A stretch of 64,000 nt of DNA from Enterococcus casseliflavus NBRC 100478 (GTDB lineage: Bacteria > Bacillota > Bacilli > Lactobacillales > Enterococcaceae): contig NZ_BCPT01000012.1 of the NCBI RefSeq assembly GCF_001544095.1, positions 1-64,000 on the forward strand, written 5' to 3'. The position numbers were made by a program, and so were the translations under genes. The notes beneath the pieces are model-generated. The model worked only from the letters and a program-made list of their open reading frames with translations, ran no database searches and was not told the DNA's origin. Of the stretch, positions 28,443-38,996 are shown in pieces (positions within the stretch are counted from its first letter, which is position 1; each line of letters starts with the position of its first letter).

Positions 28443-30245
28443 ATGAATTATTTAAAAAACAGCTTAGTCAACACTTGGGATTTTTTGAAAGACAGCAACG
28501 CCTACTTCCGTGATGTGTTACTGATGCACGGTGCTTTGTTGTTCTTAGTGATCCCAATCTTATCGGCTTCCACCAAGTTCGTCTTAAAACGCGGGGGCTT
28601 GCCTTACCTTTCTTTTGATAATATCGGCAGTATCTTTACCGACCACCCAGTCGTGCTGCTCTCATTAACACTGATTTTACTTTTGATTTTATTAGCTGTC
28701 TTTTTTGAGTTTACTTTTTTGCTGCTAAGTGTCTATTTTATTAAAAAGAAACAGCCGATCAGCTTGCGGCAATTGTTACGGATGACTGTTTTGCAGTTGC
28801 GTAAATTACGGCCGATGACCTTTTTATTTTTCCTGTTTTACTTCTTACTGATTTTACCGATCGGTGGGTTGAGTTTTAATTCTGATTTACTCGCAAAAAT
28901 CAAAATTCCCGCATTTATCATGGATTTCATTTTTGCCAACCGTGTCTTGATCATCGGGGCAGTGCTGTTGGTTTATGTTTTGTTGATTTACTTGGGGATT
29001 CGCGTGATCTTTGCCTTGCCAGAAATGATATTACGTGATCTGCCCTTTCGAAAAGCCATCAAAGAAAGCCTCCAAGTAACAAAACGCCGTTTTTTTGCCA
29101 TCGTTGGACAATTTGTCTTTATCGGCGGTAGCATTTTGTTGATTTCGACACTAGGCTTCACTTTGCTGATTACCATTCAGGCGGTGATTGAAGTTGTTAC
29201 ACCGGACTATGCGTTGTATAGTGCTGTTTTTATTATGACTTTCTTGCAGTTTATCTTGTTACTGAATGTCATTTTATCGACGGTAGCCATTTTTTACATC
29301 ATCGTTGATTTCATGGATGATGAAGGCTTTTTACCGGAGATTCCTTCATGGTTCCACCAAGAGCCATTGAACCAGCGTCATTTCTTAGGTCTAAAAAGTT
29401 CGTTGTTTACCTTGGTAACGGTGCTTTTCGGTGTCGGTGTTAGTCTATATAATATGAACTATCTGACTTCAGCTGCTTCGATCCATCCGGTAACGATCTC
29501 CCATCGAGGGGTCAGCGACGGACAAGGGGTCCAAAATTCTCTTGAAGCACTACGCTTTACTAGCGAGAAGTATCAACCGGATTACGTTGAAATGGACGTC
29601 CAACAAACAAGCGATGGTCATTTTATTGTTTATCATGATTTTTCTTACCGTCCGTTGACAGGTGGTCAGGGAAAACCAGAGCAATTGCCTTTGAGTTACG
29701 CCGAATCACTGACGGTTTCGGAAAACAACCAGACAGCACGTATTCCAACCTTTGATGAATACTTGGCACTTGCCAACCAATTGGACCAAAAACTGCTGGT
29801 GGAGATCAAAACGCAGCGAAAAGATACCGCGGAACTTGTAAATGCCTTTTTAGCAAGATATCAAGAGGACCTCCTTGCAAATGGGCATATTATGCAAAGT
29901 CTCTCCTATACAGTTGTTGAGGAATTAAAGGCTCAGGCGCCTCAATTGATTTCAGGGTACATCATGCCCTTCAATGTCGTGGGACCACCACTGACCAGTG
30001 CTGATTTTCTGACGATGGAATACAGTACGATCAACCGCAACTTCATCGCTTCTGCCCGAACCGATGGCAAGGAAGTGTTCGTTTGGACCCCCAATGATGC
30101 GGATACTATCAGCCGGATGCGTTTTTACGGGGTGGACGGGATCATTACTGACCAGATGGAGATCTTAAATGAAGAGTTGAGTGTGACGGAAGAAGATATG
30201 ACTTATTCAGACAAACTATTGAATTTTGTGATCGGCGTTGGCTGA
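28443..30245 (+). CDS. Membrane-anchored glycerophosphodiester phosphodiesterase
   Basis: A 600-residue protein in two parts. Residues about 1-340 form the GDPD-associated membrane domain (PF10110) with six or more helices. Residues about 350-585 are a GDPD TIM barrel facing outside, with the catalytic/metal motifs ISHRGVSDG, NSLEAL, EMDVQQTSDGHFIVYHD and KTQRKD. It would hydrolyse glycerophosphodiesters or glycerophosphate polymers (lipid or teichoic acid turnover). ATG 28443 is preferred over 28434, which lies in the AGGA ribosome site. It ends at a bidirectional terminator. Confidence 0.92.
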   Translation: MNYLKNSLVNTWDFLKDSNAYFRDVLLMHGALLFLVIPILSASTKFVLKRGGLPYLSFDNIGSIFTDHPVVLLSLTLILLLILLAVFFEFTFLLLSVYFIKKKQPISLRQLLRMTVLQLRKLRPMTFLFFLFYFLLILPIGGLSFNSDLLAKIKIPAFIMDFIFANRVLIIGAVLLVYVLLIYLGIRVIFALPEMILRDLPFRKAIKESLQVTKRRFFAIVGQFVFIGGSILLISTLGFTLLITIQAVIEVVTPDYALYSAVFIMTFLQFILLLNVILSTVAIFYIIVDFMDDEGFLPEIPSWFHQEPLNQRHFLGLKSSLFTLVTVLFGVGVSLYNMNYLTSAASIHPVTISHRGVSDGQGVQNSLEALRFTSEKYQPDYVEMDVQQTSDGHFIVYHDFSYRPLTGGQGKPEQLPLSYAESLTVSENNQTARIPTFDEYLALANQLDQKLLVEIKTQRKDTAELVNAFLARYQEDLLANGHIMQSLSYTVVEELKAQAPQLISGYIMPFNVVGPPLTSADFLTMEYSTINRNFIASARTDGKEVFVWTPNDADTISRMRFYGVDGIITDQMEILNEELSVTEEDMTYSDKLLNFVIGVG

Positions 30246-30257
30246 TTTCACACGAAG

Positions 30258-30297
30258 AAAAATGCTGCTCACGGTGTTCCGTTGAGCAGCATTTTTT
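30258..30297. terminator. Bidirectional terminator
   Basis: AAAATGCTGCTCA and TGAGCAGCATTTT arms with A/T runs. Confidence 0.88.
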
Positions 30298-30306
30298 GCT
30301 AGTTGG

Positions 30307-30516
30307 TTAGGCAACGTTCGTTTGCGTACAAATTTTATTGAAACTGACGATCATTCGACGATTACAAGCTTCTACTTGTGCTTGATCTTCTTCTTCATAA
30401 CTTGAAACGACGATCAACGCCGTATTTACGTATAGTTTTTCCACCACACCAATCACAGGCTTGCTCGCCCCGACAGGTTGGCAGACATATTTTTCACCGA
30501 TCGTAATATTCTCCAT
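30307..30516 (-). CDS. Orphan 69-residue protein, paralog of 60177-60404
   Basis: A 69-residue soluble protein beginning MENITIGEKYVCQPVGASKP, with VIGVVEKLYVNTALIVVSSY, an acidic EEEDQAQVE segment, and ending in a basic stretch (NRRMIVSFNKI). Aligned with the product of 60177-60404 it shares G-K/E-x-Y-x-C-x-PVG, VIG-x-V, Y-E-E and V-x-x-x-N-x-I at equal spacing, so the two are paralogs. The start follows GAGGTGAGGAT. A small beta-rich fold is likely; I recognise no family. Confidence 0.75.
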   Translation of the reverse strand: MENITIGEKYVCQPVGASKPVIGVVEKLYVNTALIVVSSYEEEDQAQVEACNRRMIVSFNKICTQTNVA

Positions 30517-30700
30517 ATCCTCACCTCAACCGTTTTCTTTCTTAAAGATATAATAACAAAAAAGCATCAAATTGAAAACGTTTTATTTCAATTCATCACG
30601 CATTTGTCACCAAGAAATGACAGTTTCGTTCGTTGAAACCCACTGCTTTGTTCGTGCGACTTCTTAAAAAGCATTTTATACTAAAGGAAATCAAAAGGAG

Positions 30701-30784
30701 ATGAGTCAAATGCCAATTATTCAAACCTGTATCTTTGGACTATTGTCTGCTGCGTTGCTTTGGGGATTAAAAGAAGACCGCTGA
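30701..30784 (+). CDS. Tiny single-helix membrane peptide
   Basis: A 24-27 residue frame well supported for its size. AAAAGGAG precedes two in-frame ATGs; the second (30710) has the better 9-nt spacing. A TATACT -10 lies at 30678-30683 and a shared terminator follows at 30831-30866. From the second ATG the peptide begins MPIIQTCIFGLLSAALLWGL and ends in the charged KEDR, so it is one membrane helix with a cytoplasmic tail. Such peptides include type I toxins and membrane-protein regulators; no antisense RNA could be shown here. Confidence 0.55.
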   Translation: MSQMPIIQTCIFGLLSAALLWGLKEDR

Positions 30785-30830
30785 TTTATTGGCCCAACGA
30801 TCTAGTAACACAACAAATGCGAAAATAAAA

Positions 30831-30866
30831 CAACGCCTTGAGCCAATCAGACTGGCTCAAGGCGTT
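30831..30866. terminator. Bidirectional terminator of pgi and the tiny peptide gene
   Basis: ACGCCTTGAGCCA and TGGCTCAAGGCGT arms, flanked by A/T runs. Confidence 0.88.
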
Positions 30867-30877
30867 TCTTTATCGAA

Positions 30878-32224
30878 TTATAGACGTTCGTTCAATTCTT
30901 TTGCAAGATCTTCAAAACCTGGTTTGCCAAGTAAGGCGAACATATTTTTTTTGTACGCTTCAACTCCTGGTTGGTCAAATGGGTTCACGCCATTTAAGTA
31001 GCCAGAAATACCCACAGCGATCTCAAAGAAGTACATGGTGTAACCTAACGTGTATGCATCCATTGTAGGAATTTTTACTAACAGATTTGGTACATCCCCA
31101 TCTGTATGTGCAAGTAATGTTCCTTCAAAGGCTTTCGTATTAACAAAATCAACTTCTTTTCCTTCTAAGTAGCCAAGACCATCAAGATCTGCTTCTTGTG
31201 TAGGGATCGCAATTGATTTGCGTGGTTTTTCAACTTTAACAACTGTTTCAAAGATATTGCGACGGCCTTCTTGGATGTATTGACCAAGAGAATGCAAGTC
31301 TGTCGAGAAGTTTGCACTTGAAGGATAGATCCCTTTTTGGTCTTTTCCTTCAGACTCGCCGAATAATTGTTTCCACCATTCTGAGAAGTATTGCATGCCT
31401 GGTTCGTAGTTGATCAGCAATTCGGTTACTTTGCCTTTACGATAAAGGATGTTACGCATTGCTGCATATTGATACGCTTCATTTTTTTCAAGGTTGTCAC
31501 TTGCGTAAGCATCGCTAGCATCTGCTGCCCCTTGCATCAAGGCATCGATATCCGCTCCGCTGGCAGCGATTGGTAATAAACCAACAGCAGTCAATACAGA
31601 GAAACGGCCGCCGACGTCATCTGGAATCACAAAGGTTTCCCAGTTTTCAGCATCTGCTTCAACTTTTACTGCACCTTTCGCTTTATCCGTTGTTGCGTAG
31701 ATGCGTTTGTTGGCTTCTTCTTTGCCGTATTTTTCAATCAAACGTTCTTTGAAAACACGAAAAGCGATCGCTGGCTCAGTAGTTGTTCCTGATTTTGAGA
31801 TCACATTCACAGAGAAGTCACGGTCACCGATGATTTCGATCAAATCTGCTAAGTATGTTGAAGAAATCGAATTACCTGCAAAAAAGATTTGTGGTGCTTT
31901 GCGTTCTTCATTTGGTAGCAAGTTAAAGAAAGAATGATTTAAGAAATCAATCGCTGCTTTCGCTCCTAAATAAGATCCGCCGATCCCGATCACGACTAAT
32001 ACTTCAGAATCAGATTGAATTTTTTCAGCCGCTTTTTTGATGCGCGCAAATTCATCTTTGTCATAGTTTTTAGGAAGGTCGATCCAACCTAAAAAGTCGC
32101 TACCAGCACCTGTTCCTTCGCGTAATTGTTTGTCTGCTGCTGTAACTTGACTTTGCATGTAGCTCAATTCGTATTCGTTCACGAATGGTGCTACTTTCGA
32201 ATAGTCAAACTTGATGTGTGACAT
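30878..32224 (-). CDS. pgi: Glucose-6-phosphate isomerase
   Basis: Interconverts glucose 6-phosphate and fructose 6-phosphate. The 448-residue protein is the short bacterial form, with [12 protein letters not shown], the sugar-phosphate loop [44 protein letters not shown] and a C-terminal [17 protein letters not shown] containing the catalytic-region Lys. The start is set at ATG 32224, 6 nt after AAGGAGGAC; the frame extends 12 codons further but without such a site. It has its own promoter just upstream. Confidence 0.98.
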   Translation of the reverse strand: MSHIKFDYSKVAPFVNEYELSYMQSQVTAADKQLREGTGAGSDFLGWIDLPKNYDKDEFARIKKAAEKIQSDSEVLVVIGIGGSYLGAKAAIDFLNHSFFNLLPNEERKAPQIFFAGNSISSTYLADLIEIIGDRDFSVNVISKSGTTTEPAIAFRVFKERLIEKYGKEEANKRIYATTDKAKGAVKVEADAENWETFVIPDDVGGRFSVLTAVGLLPIAASGADIDALMQGAADASDAYASDNLEKNEAYQYAAMRNILYRKGKVTELLINYEPGMQYFSEWWKQLFGESEGKDQKGIYPSSANFSTDLHSLGQYIQEGRRNIFETVVKVEKPRKSIAIPTQEADLDGLGYLEGKEVDFVNTKAFEGTLLAHTDGDVPNLLVKIPTMDAYTLGYTMYFFEIAVGISGYLNGVNPFDQPGVEAYKKNMFALLGKPGFEDLAKELNERL

Positions 32225-32265
32225 GATTTGTCCTCCTTGAAAAAATAGTTTTTCATACACTACCT

Positions 32266-32294
32266 ACTTTACGTTTTTTTTCAACTTTTTTCAA
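32266..32294 (-). promoter_or_regulatory. pgi promoter
   Basis: Minus-strand TTGAAA, 17-nt spacer, TAAAGT. Confidence 0.65.
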
Positions 32295-32326
32295 GTAATT
32301 CCTGATAGGTAGCCTGTTGGGTGATT

Positions 32327-33682
<1,356 letters not shown>

Positions 33683-33836
33683 TTACCTCCTTTAAGATAT
33701 TTTCTATTTTAAAGAAATTTTCTGAAATTGCACGCTTTTTTTTAGAATTGTCAGAATTTTTTATTATTCGAAAAAAATCGACCAATCCTTTCAGCACTCA
33801 TAGCCGATGTGTTACAATCCCAAAGAGGTGAAAAGA

Positions 33837-35099
33837 ATGGAAAAAACCTATGATGTCATTGTTGTTGGTGCAGGTACGAGCGGCATGATGGCTGCGATCA
33901 CTGCTGCCAAACAAGGTGCGCGGGTGTTATTAATCGAAAAAAACAAAAAAATCGGCAAGAAATTATTGATGACTGGCGGCGGACGCTGCAATGTAACCAA
34001 TAATCGGCCGGTAGATGATTTAGTTGCTCATATTCCAGGAAACGGCAAGTTTTTGTATAGCACGTTTTCTCAATTCAATAATTATGATGTAATGGCGTTT
34101 TTCGCAGACTTAGGTGTCGTCTTAAAAGAAGAAGATCACGGACGGATGTTCCCTGTGACGAACAAATCAAAAACCATCGTCGAAGCGTTGCTTCAAGCAA
34201 TCAACGATCATCACGTCACCCTATTGACGAACACGGTCGTCACAAAGCTGATCCATGACGGTATTCAAATTCGCGGCGTGCGAACCGAAACCGATGAGTT
34301 CTCTGCCCCTAGTGTGATTTTGACGACAGGTGGCCGCACCTATCCTTCCACGGGCGCAACGGGGGACGGCTATAAGATGGCAAAAAAAGTCGGCCATACC
34401 ATTACGCCACTTTATCCAACCGAATCGCCGCTTGTTTCAGAAGACTCCTTTATTCAAGAGCGGACGTTGCAAGGCATTTCCTTGCAAGACATCACGTTGA
34501 GTGTCTTGGATCAAAAAGGAAAGCCCATCGTCGCCCATACCATGGATCTTTTGTTTACCCACTTTGGGTTATCTGGTCCAGCTGCTTTACGCTGTTCCTC
34601 TTTTGTAAATCAAGAATTGAAAAAGCAACAACCCGTGACGGTTGTTCTGGATTGTCTGCCAGCAAAATCCCATGAAGCCTTGACCCAGGAATTGATTCAG
34701 TCTGCAGCTTCGAAGAAACAATTGCCGAATGCTTTAGCTGGCTTTTTGCCTGAGCGCTTGATGACCTTCTTTTTGCAGCAGCTAGACCTGCATGAGCTGG
34801 TTGCTGAAAAAGCCTCACCAGAACAGTTGGCGGCGCTCGCTTCCTTGATCAAAGGCTTTTCAGTCACTATCGTTCGCACGTTCCCGTTAGAAAAGTCTTT
34901 CGTGACTGGTGGCGGGGTCCATCTGAAAGAAATCAATCCAAAAACCATGGAGAGCAAGAAAATCAACGGCTTGTATTTTGCTGGTGAATTATTGGATATC
35001 AATGGGTATACAGGTGGTTTCAACATTACAGCAGCGTTTTGTACTGGACATGTTTCAGGGAAAAACGCAGCAGAAACAGCTAGTTATTTCAGTTATTGA
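33837..35099 (+). CDS. FAD-dependent oxidoreductase, HI0933/YhiN family
   Basis: A 420-residue flavoprotein with an N-terminal dinucleotide fold (VIVVGAGTSGMMAAITAAKQGA), the family motif KKLLMTGGGRCNVTNN, TGGRTYPSTGATGDGY and the C-terminal FAD signature GLYFAGELLDINGYTGGFNIT. These define the HI0933/YhiN family, often annotated as aminoacetone oxidase-like; the physiological reaction is not established. The start is ATG 33837 after AGAGGTGAAAAG; ten upstream codons are open but unlikely. Monocistronic, divergent from gdhA. Confidence 0.9.
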   Translation: MEKTYDVIVVGAGTSGMMAAITAAKQGARVLLIEKNKKIGKKLLMTGGGRCNVTNNRPVDDLVAHIPGNGKFLYSTFSQFNNYDVMAFFADLGVVLKEEDHGRMFPVTNKSKTIVEALLQAINDHHVTLLTNTVVTKLIHDGIQIRGVRTETDEFSAPSVILTTGGRTYPSTGATGDGYKMAKKVGHTITPLYPTESPLVSEDSFIQERTLQGISLQDITLSVLDQKGKPIVAHTMDLLFTHFGLSGPAALRCSSFVNQELKKQQPVTVVLDCLPAKSHEALTQELIQSAASKKQLPNALAGFLPERLMTFFLQQLDLHELVAEKASPEQLAALASLIKGFSVTIVRTFPLEKSFVTGGGVHLKEINPKTMESKKINGLYFAGELLDINGYTGGFNITAAFCTGHVSGKNAAETASYFSY

Positions 35100-35107
35100 T
35101 CGATGAC

Positions 35108-35152
35108 TCAGGTGTTTGCAGCAATATCCTTGCCGTTGCTACCAACACCTGG
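35108..35152 (+). terminator. Terminator of the flavoprotein gene
   Basis: CAGGTGTT and AACACCTG arms enclosing a second GCAGCAA/TTGCT helix; the T-run further on is weak. Confidence 0.5.
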
Positions 35153-35176
35153 GTCTCCTCTCTTTTTGCTTATTAG

Positions 35177-35205
35177 TTGGGTTTTTCTCAAAGTAGGCGT
35201 AGACT
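35177..35205 (+). promoter_or_regulatory. lacD promoter
   Basis: TTGGGT, 17-nt spacer, TAGACT, 30 nt before the start. Confidence 0.5.
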
Positions 35206-35235
35206 AAAGATAGCAAGATCGAGGGAGGGTTTTTA

Positions 35236-36273
35236 ATGAAACGAATTTCAAGAGGTAAATTTGAACGAATGCAAAAACTTTCAAATGAGGATGGTGTGAT
35301 TGCCGCACTAGCGATCGACCAACGTGGTTCCATGAAAAAAATGATGAAGGCGGCAACTGGACCGGATGACTTTACGATGGAACACATTTATGAATTCAAG
35401 CAGTTGGTTTCCCAAGAATTGACCAAATATGTCAGCAGTATTTTGTTAGATGAGGAATATGGCTTCTTAGGGATCGAAGCAAAGAATCCCAATGCTGGCT
35501 TGATCCTTTCCTATGAAAAAACAGGGTATGATGTCAATACGCCGGGTCGTTTGCCAGAAATTCTACCCAATGAATCGCTGCAGCGCTTAGTGAAAAAAGG
35601 GGCAGATGCTGCAAAAGTCTTGGTTTATTATAATCCAGATGAACCGCAAGAGATTTTAGATACCAAACATGCGTTTTTAGAACGTTTAGGTACGGAGGCA
35701 CAAGCGGCCGATATTCCGTTATTTGTAGAGCCAATCGTTTACGACGATGAGATCACAGATGACAAATCACCTGCTTTTGCCAAGATCAAACCGAGCAAGG
35801 TCATCCGAACCATTCAGGAACTGACGAAAGATCACTACCATATCGATATTTTGAAAGTCGAAGTACCGGTTCAGTTCGACTTAGTTGAAGGTTTCCAAAA
35901 AGAAGGCTTAGAGGCCGTCTATACGCAAGAAGAAGCCGCCAATTACTTCAAAGAAGCTAGTGATGCTGCGACGCGACCATTTATCTATTTGAGTGCGGGT
36001 GTCCCAGCGAATGTCTTTCGCGATGAATTGACCTTTGCTGGTCAACACGGTGCTAAATTCTCAGGGATCTTAGGTGGACGAGCAACTTGGCGCGATAGTG
36101 TGGAAATCTATGGGAAGCAAGGCGCCAAAGTATTACTGGAATGGCTGGACACCCAAGGGAAAGAAAATGTTGAAGAATTAAACGCCATTCTAAAACAATA
36201 TGCCACTCCGTGGTTTGACTTTTATGGTGGTTTAGAAAATATTGAGGTTTTCGATATTGAAGTAATGGAATAA
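35236..36273 (+). CDS. lacD: Tagatose 1,6-bisphosphate aldolase (LacD-like)
   Basis: Cleaves tagatose (and often fructose) 1,6-bisphosphate to DHAP and glyceraldehyde 3-phosphate. The 345-residue class I aldolase has AALAIDQRGSMKKMM, LLDEEYGF, FVEPIVYDDE and the probable Schiff-base Lys in DILKVEVPVQ, followed by AGVPANVF and GILGGRATW. It is typical LacD in length and sequence, but no lacABC or PTS genes accompany it, so it may serve another sugar or be a LacD1/LacD2-type homolog. The start follows GGGAGGG. Monocistronic. Confidence 0.93.
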   Translation: MKRISRGKFERMQKLSNEDGVIAALAIDQRGSMKKMMKAATGPDDFTMEHIYEFKQLVSQELTKYVSSILLDEEYGFLGIEAKNPNAGLILSYEKTGYDVNTPGRLPEILPNESLQRLVKKGADAAKVLVYYNPDEPQEILDTKHAFLERLGTEAQAADIPLFVEPIVYDDEITDDKSPAFAKIKPSKVIRTIQELTKDHYHIDILKVEVPVQFDLVEGFQKEGLEAVYTQEEAANYFKEASDAATRPFIYLSAGVPANVFRDELTFAGQHGAKFSGILGGRATWRDSVEIYGKQGAKVLLEWLDTQGKENVEELNAILKQYATPWFDFYGGLENIEVFDIEVME

Positions 36274-36287
36274 AATAGTACAAAATA

Positions 36288-36326
36288 ATCCCCGTGAACG
36301 GCATTTCAAGATGGTTCACGGGGATT
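36288..36326. terminator. Bidirectional terminator
   Basis: TCCCCGTGAAC and GTTCACGGGGA arms with a T-run, between lacD and convergent ybaK. Confidence 0.9.
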
Positions 36327-36328
36327 TT

Positions 36329-36820
36329 TTATTCGTGTTCAGGTGCCAACAAATCGGCAAAGACCGCCCTAGTCAATTGTTGCAACGCTTGTGGGGCAAG
36401 CCCCATCTGCAACCCGCGCTTTCCTGCAGAAACCACGATTTCTTCCAGTGTCTGCGCCCCACGATCAATATAAGTAGGAAAGAGCTTTTTCATCCCGATC
36501 GGCGAACAGCCGCCGCGAATATAGCCAGTCGTTTCTTCTAAATCTCTCAGATGCAGCATCTCTACTTTTTTGTTTCCACTGACTTTGGCTAACTTTTTCA
36601 GATCCACTTCTCTGTTTCCAGGAATCACAGCCACCAGCGGACCTGTTTTGTTGCCCACTGCCACCAGCGTTTTGTAGATGGCTTGCGGGCGTGCTAGTTG
36701 CGCAGCGACGGATTGCGCATCGAGATGGTCTTCCGACCACTCATAGGTGTATTCGTTATAAGCGATTTTCTGTTGTTCTACTTGACGGATCGCATTGGTT
36801 TTTTGTTTCTTCTTCGCCAT
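36329..36820 (-). CDS. ybaK: Cys-tRNA(Pro)/Cys-tRNA deacylase YbaK/EbsC
   Basis: Trans-editing enzyme that removes Cys from mischarged tRNA-Pro. The 163-residue length and the motifs KTLVAVGNKTGPLVAVIPGNREVDLKK, SGNKKVEML and GYIRGGCSPIG are those of the YbaK family; the enterococcal homolog is called EbsC. The start follows AGAGGGATAAA. It is the last gene of a three-gene operon after the rRNA methyltransferase and aroD. Confidence 0.93.
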   Translation of the reverse strand: MAKKKQKTNAIRQVEQQKIAYNEYTYEWSEDHLDAQSVAAQLARPQAIYKTLVAVGNKTGPLVAVIPGNREVDLKKLAKVSGNKKVEMLHLRDLEETTGYIRGGCSPIGMKKLFPTYIDRGAQTLEEIVVSAGKRGLQMGLAPQALQQLTRAVFADLLAPEHE

Positions 36821-36870
36821 TTTATCCCTCTTTTGTTTTGGTTTCTTTTAAGAGAAGGCCTTGGCTGGTC

Positions 36871-37623
36871 TTACTCATTGAGTGAAAATTCTTGTAAGTA
36901 GTTGGTCATTCGTTCGATCGGTATTTGTCCAGGTGCTGAAGCACCTTGCAACGAAGCAAAAGTAAAGACCGAACCAGTCAATGCCCCACTAACCCGGCTG
37001 ATTTTCCCCAGCTCCCCCATCGACATGATCGCCAACGGCAGTTGGTTGAAGCCACGAGCTTTAGTAATGATCCCCATCAAACGTAAAACATCTTGGACTT
37101 GCTTGGGCATCATCGCTAACTTGCCAACATCGGCACCAAATTGATTCATTACGCCGATCTTTAAAATCAACACAGCATCTTCTGGCGTTTTCTCAAAATC
37201 ATGATTGCTCAATATCAGCTTTACCTGTGCCTTTTTGATTTCTTGAATAAAGGCTCGACCTAAAAATTCAGCTTTCTCTAATTCGACATCGATCCAATCG
37301 ATCAAGCCTGAATCAGCAGCAGCTAAACACAATTCTTTGTACTGGGTCAATGTGAACGGCCGCTCGCCCCCTTCTTCCAAGGTTCGAAAAGTGAAGAGCA
37401 GCTCTTTGTGCTTTAATGTCGTGCGAATATGTGATAACGCATCTAAGACCGCTTGCTGGTCTTCGACATGTTTGTAATGATCAACACGCCATTCGACGAT
37501 CTGTGCCTCTGATTCCTCAGCAGCAATGGCTTGTTTCAAGATCTCTTCATTGGTTTTCCCAATCAATGGCACACAAATCAACGGTGTTTTCCCGTCTAAC
37601 GTTACTGGTTTTGATCGGCTCAT
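36871..37623 (-). CDS. aroD: 3-dehydroquinate dehydratase, type I
   Basis: Third step of the shikimate pathway, by a Schiff-base mechanism. The 250-residue protein has EAQIVEWRVDHY near residue 38, LLFTFRTLEEGG, the general base in KLILSNHDFEKTP, IGVMNQFGADVGKLAMMP with the probable Schiff-base Lys, and SMGELGKISRVSGALTGSVFTFA. The start lies 5 nt after the stop of the upstream methyltransferase, with AAGGAGTG inside that gene's end, so the two are coupled. Confidence 0.96.
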   Translation of the reverse strand: MSRSKPVTLDGKTPLICVPLIGKTNEEILKQAIAAEESEAQIVEWRVDHYKHVEDQQAVLDALSHIRTTLKHKELLFTFRTLEEGGERPFTLTQYKELCLAAADSGLIDWIDVELEKAEFLGRAFIQEIKKAQVKLILSNHDFEKTPEDAVLILKIGVMNQFGADVGKLAMMPKQVQDVLRLMGIITKARGFNQLPLAIMSMGELGKISRVSGALTGSVFTFASLQGASAPGQIPIERMTNYLQEFSLNE

Positions 37624-37628
37624 CTACT

Positions 37629-38813
37629 TCACTCCTTTTTCATTTGATAAAAGAATACTTTCAGATAGTTCCCTTCGGAAAAATGCTTATCTACCGCAAA
37701 ATCAGCTGGTAGACGATAACTTTGAATACATTCATAAGCAACGTGTGCTTTCTCTAAGGATGCTTCGATCATTTCTTGAAACTTCCTCGGTGAAAGATTG
37801 GCCGCATTCGTTGAGGCGATCAACAAGCCATCCGGCGCTAAAATCGCCAAACTATCAGTGACTAAGTCGCCATAATTTTTCGCAACCGAGAAGACCTTTT
37901 TCTTGTTGCGGGCAAAACTCGGCGGATCTAAAACGATCACATCAAAGCGCAAGTCTTTTTTGCTGGCATAATTGAAGTAATTAAAAACATCCATGACATG
38001 GATACGCTGGGTATCTGGATCAATGCCGTTGACTGCAAATTGTTCGCGGGTCTTTTCTAGACTGCGTTTTGCCAAATCGACACTCGTTGTTTGAGCAGCG
38101 CCACCGACAGCAGCAGCGACAGAAAACGCCCCCGTATAACTGAACATATTTAAAACCGTCTTGCCAGCTGCCAAGCCATCAACAAGTTGCCCACGAACTT
38201 CTTTTTGATCCAAAAAGATGCCCGTCATTAGTCCTTCGTTCAAATACGTCGCATACGTGACGCCATTTTCCTTCACCAGTAAGGGTTCAGGTGCCGTTTT
38301 TCCATAGACCCATGCTGATTCAGGCAGTTCAGACGTAAAGCGGATTTTTTCATAAGCCCCTTTGATCTCGGGAAATATTTGACGAAAAGCCGCCACGATC
38401 GCTTTTTTATGTTGATAAAGGGTGGCATTGTACCAAGAAAAAACGACATACTCGCCATACAAATCTACGGTAAGTCCCCCCAATTGATCCCCCTCGCCAT
38501 TAAACAGACGAAAGGCATCTGTCAGGTCATCTTGATAGTAAGCACTACGCTTGCCTTTTGCTTTCGCAAAGCGTTGCGCAAAGAATGCTTGGTCGATCAC
38601 TGTTTCTTCAAAGGATACGACCCATCCGATCCCTTTATTTTGTTCCCCAAGATAGCCGACACCTAAGAAATGGTTGGCCTGATCAATAAAGGTGACCCAC
38701 TCCTTCGTCTCGATTGCTTGTTGAAGATCTTCTCGTTGGATCAACGGATTCTTTTTGCGAAGCTTCGCTGATCCTTGCTTCGTTAGTTTTATTTTCATGT
38801 TCATCTGCTCCAT
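37629..38813 (-). CDS. Class I rRNA cytosine methyltransferase, RlmI-like
   Basis: SAM-dependent methyltransferase of 394 residues in the RlmI family (23S rRNA m5C, E. coli C1962), with an N-terminal PUA-like domain (LRKKNPLIQREDLQ), a central EEHVD-type domain and a Rossmann methylase with VLNMFSYTGAFSVAAAVGGA, TSVDLAKRSLE and VLDPPSFARNKKK. YwbD in Bacillus has the same architecture. Target base inferred. It heads the operon with aroD and ybaK; the start follows AAGGAGAATGA. Confidence 0.9.
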   Translation of the reverse strand: MEQMNMKIKLTKQGSAKLRKKNPLIQREDLQQAIETKEWVTFIDQANHFLGVGYLGEQNKGIGWVVSFEETVIDQAFFAQRFAKAKGKRSAYYQDDLTDAFRLFNGEGDQLGGLTVDLYGEYVVFSWYNATLYQHKKAIVAAFRQIFPEIKGAYEKIRFTSELPESAWVYGKTAPEPLLVKENGVTYATYLNEGLMTGIFLDQKEVRGQLVDGLAAGKTVLNMFSYTGAFSVAAAVGGAAQTTSVDLAKRSLEKTREQFAVNGIDPDTQRIHVMDVFNYFNYASKKDLRFDVIVLDPPSFARNKKKVFSVAKNYGDLVTDSLAILAPDGLLIASTNAANLSPRKFQEMIEASLEKAHVAYECIQSYRLPADFAVDKHFSEGNYLKVFFYQMKKE

Positions 38814-38996
38814 TCATTCTCCTTTTTAGTATAGCAAAAAGCGACTGTATTGTCTGTATCCTTGAAAGTAAAGAAATACTTAATTCCGCGTCATGACAAG
38901 GAATTCATTTGACACGTCTTTCACAGCCTAGTAAAATGTACTGTGATGTAAAATCGTAATTTACCGGTTATACTGGAAAAAGAGAGGACGATTCCT

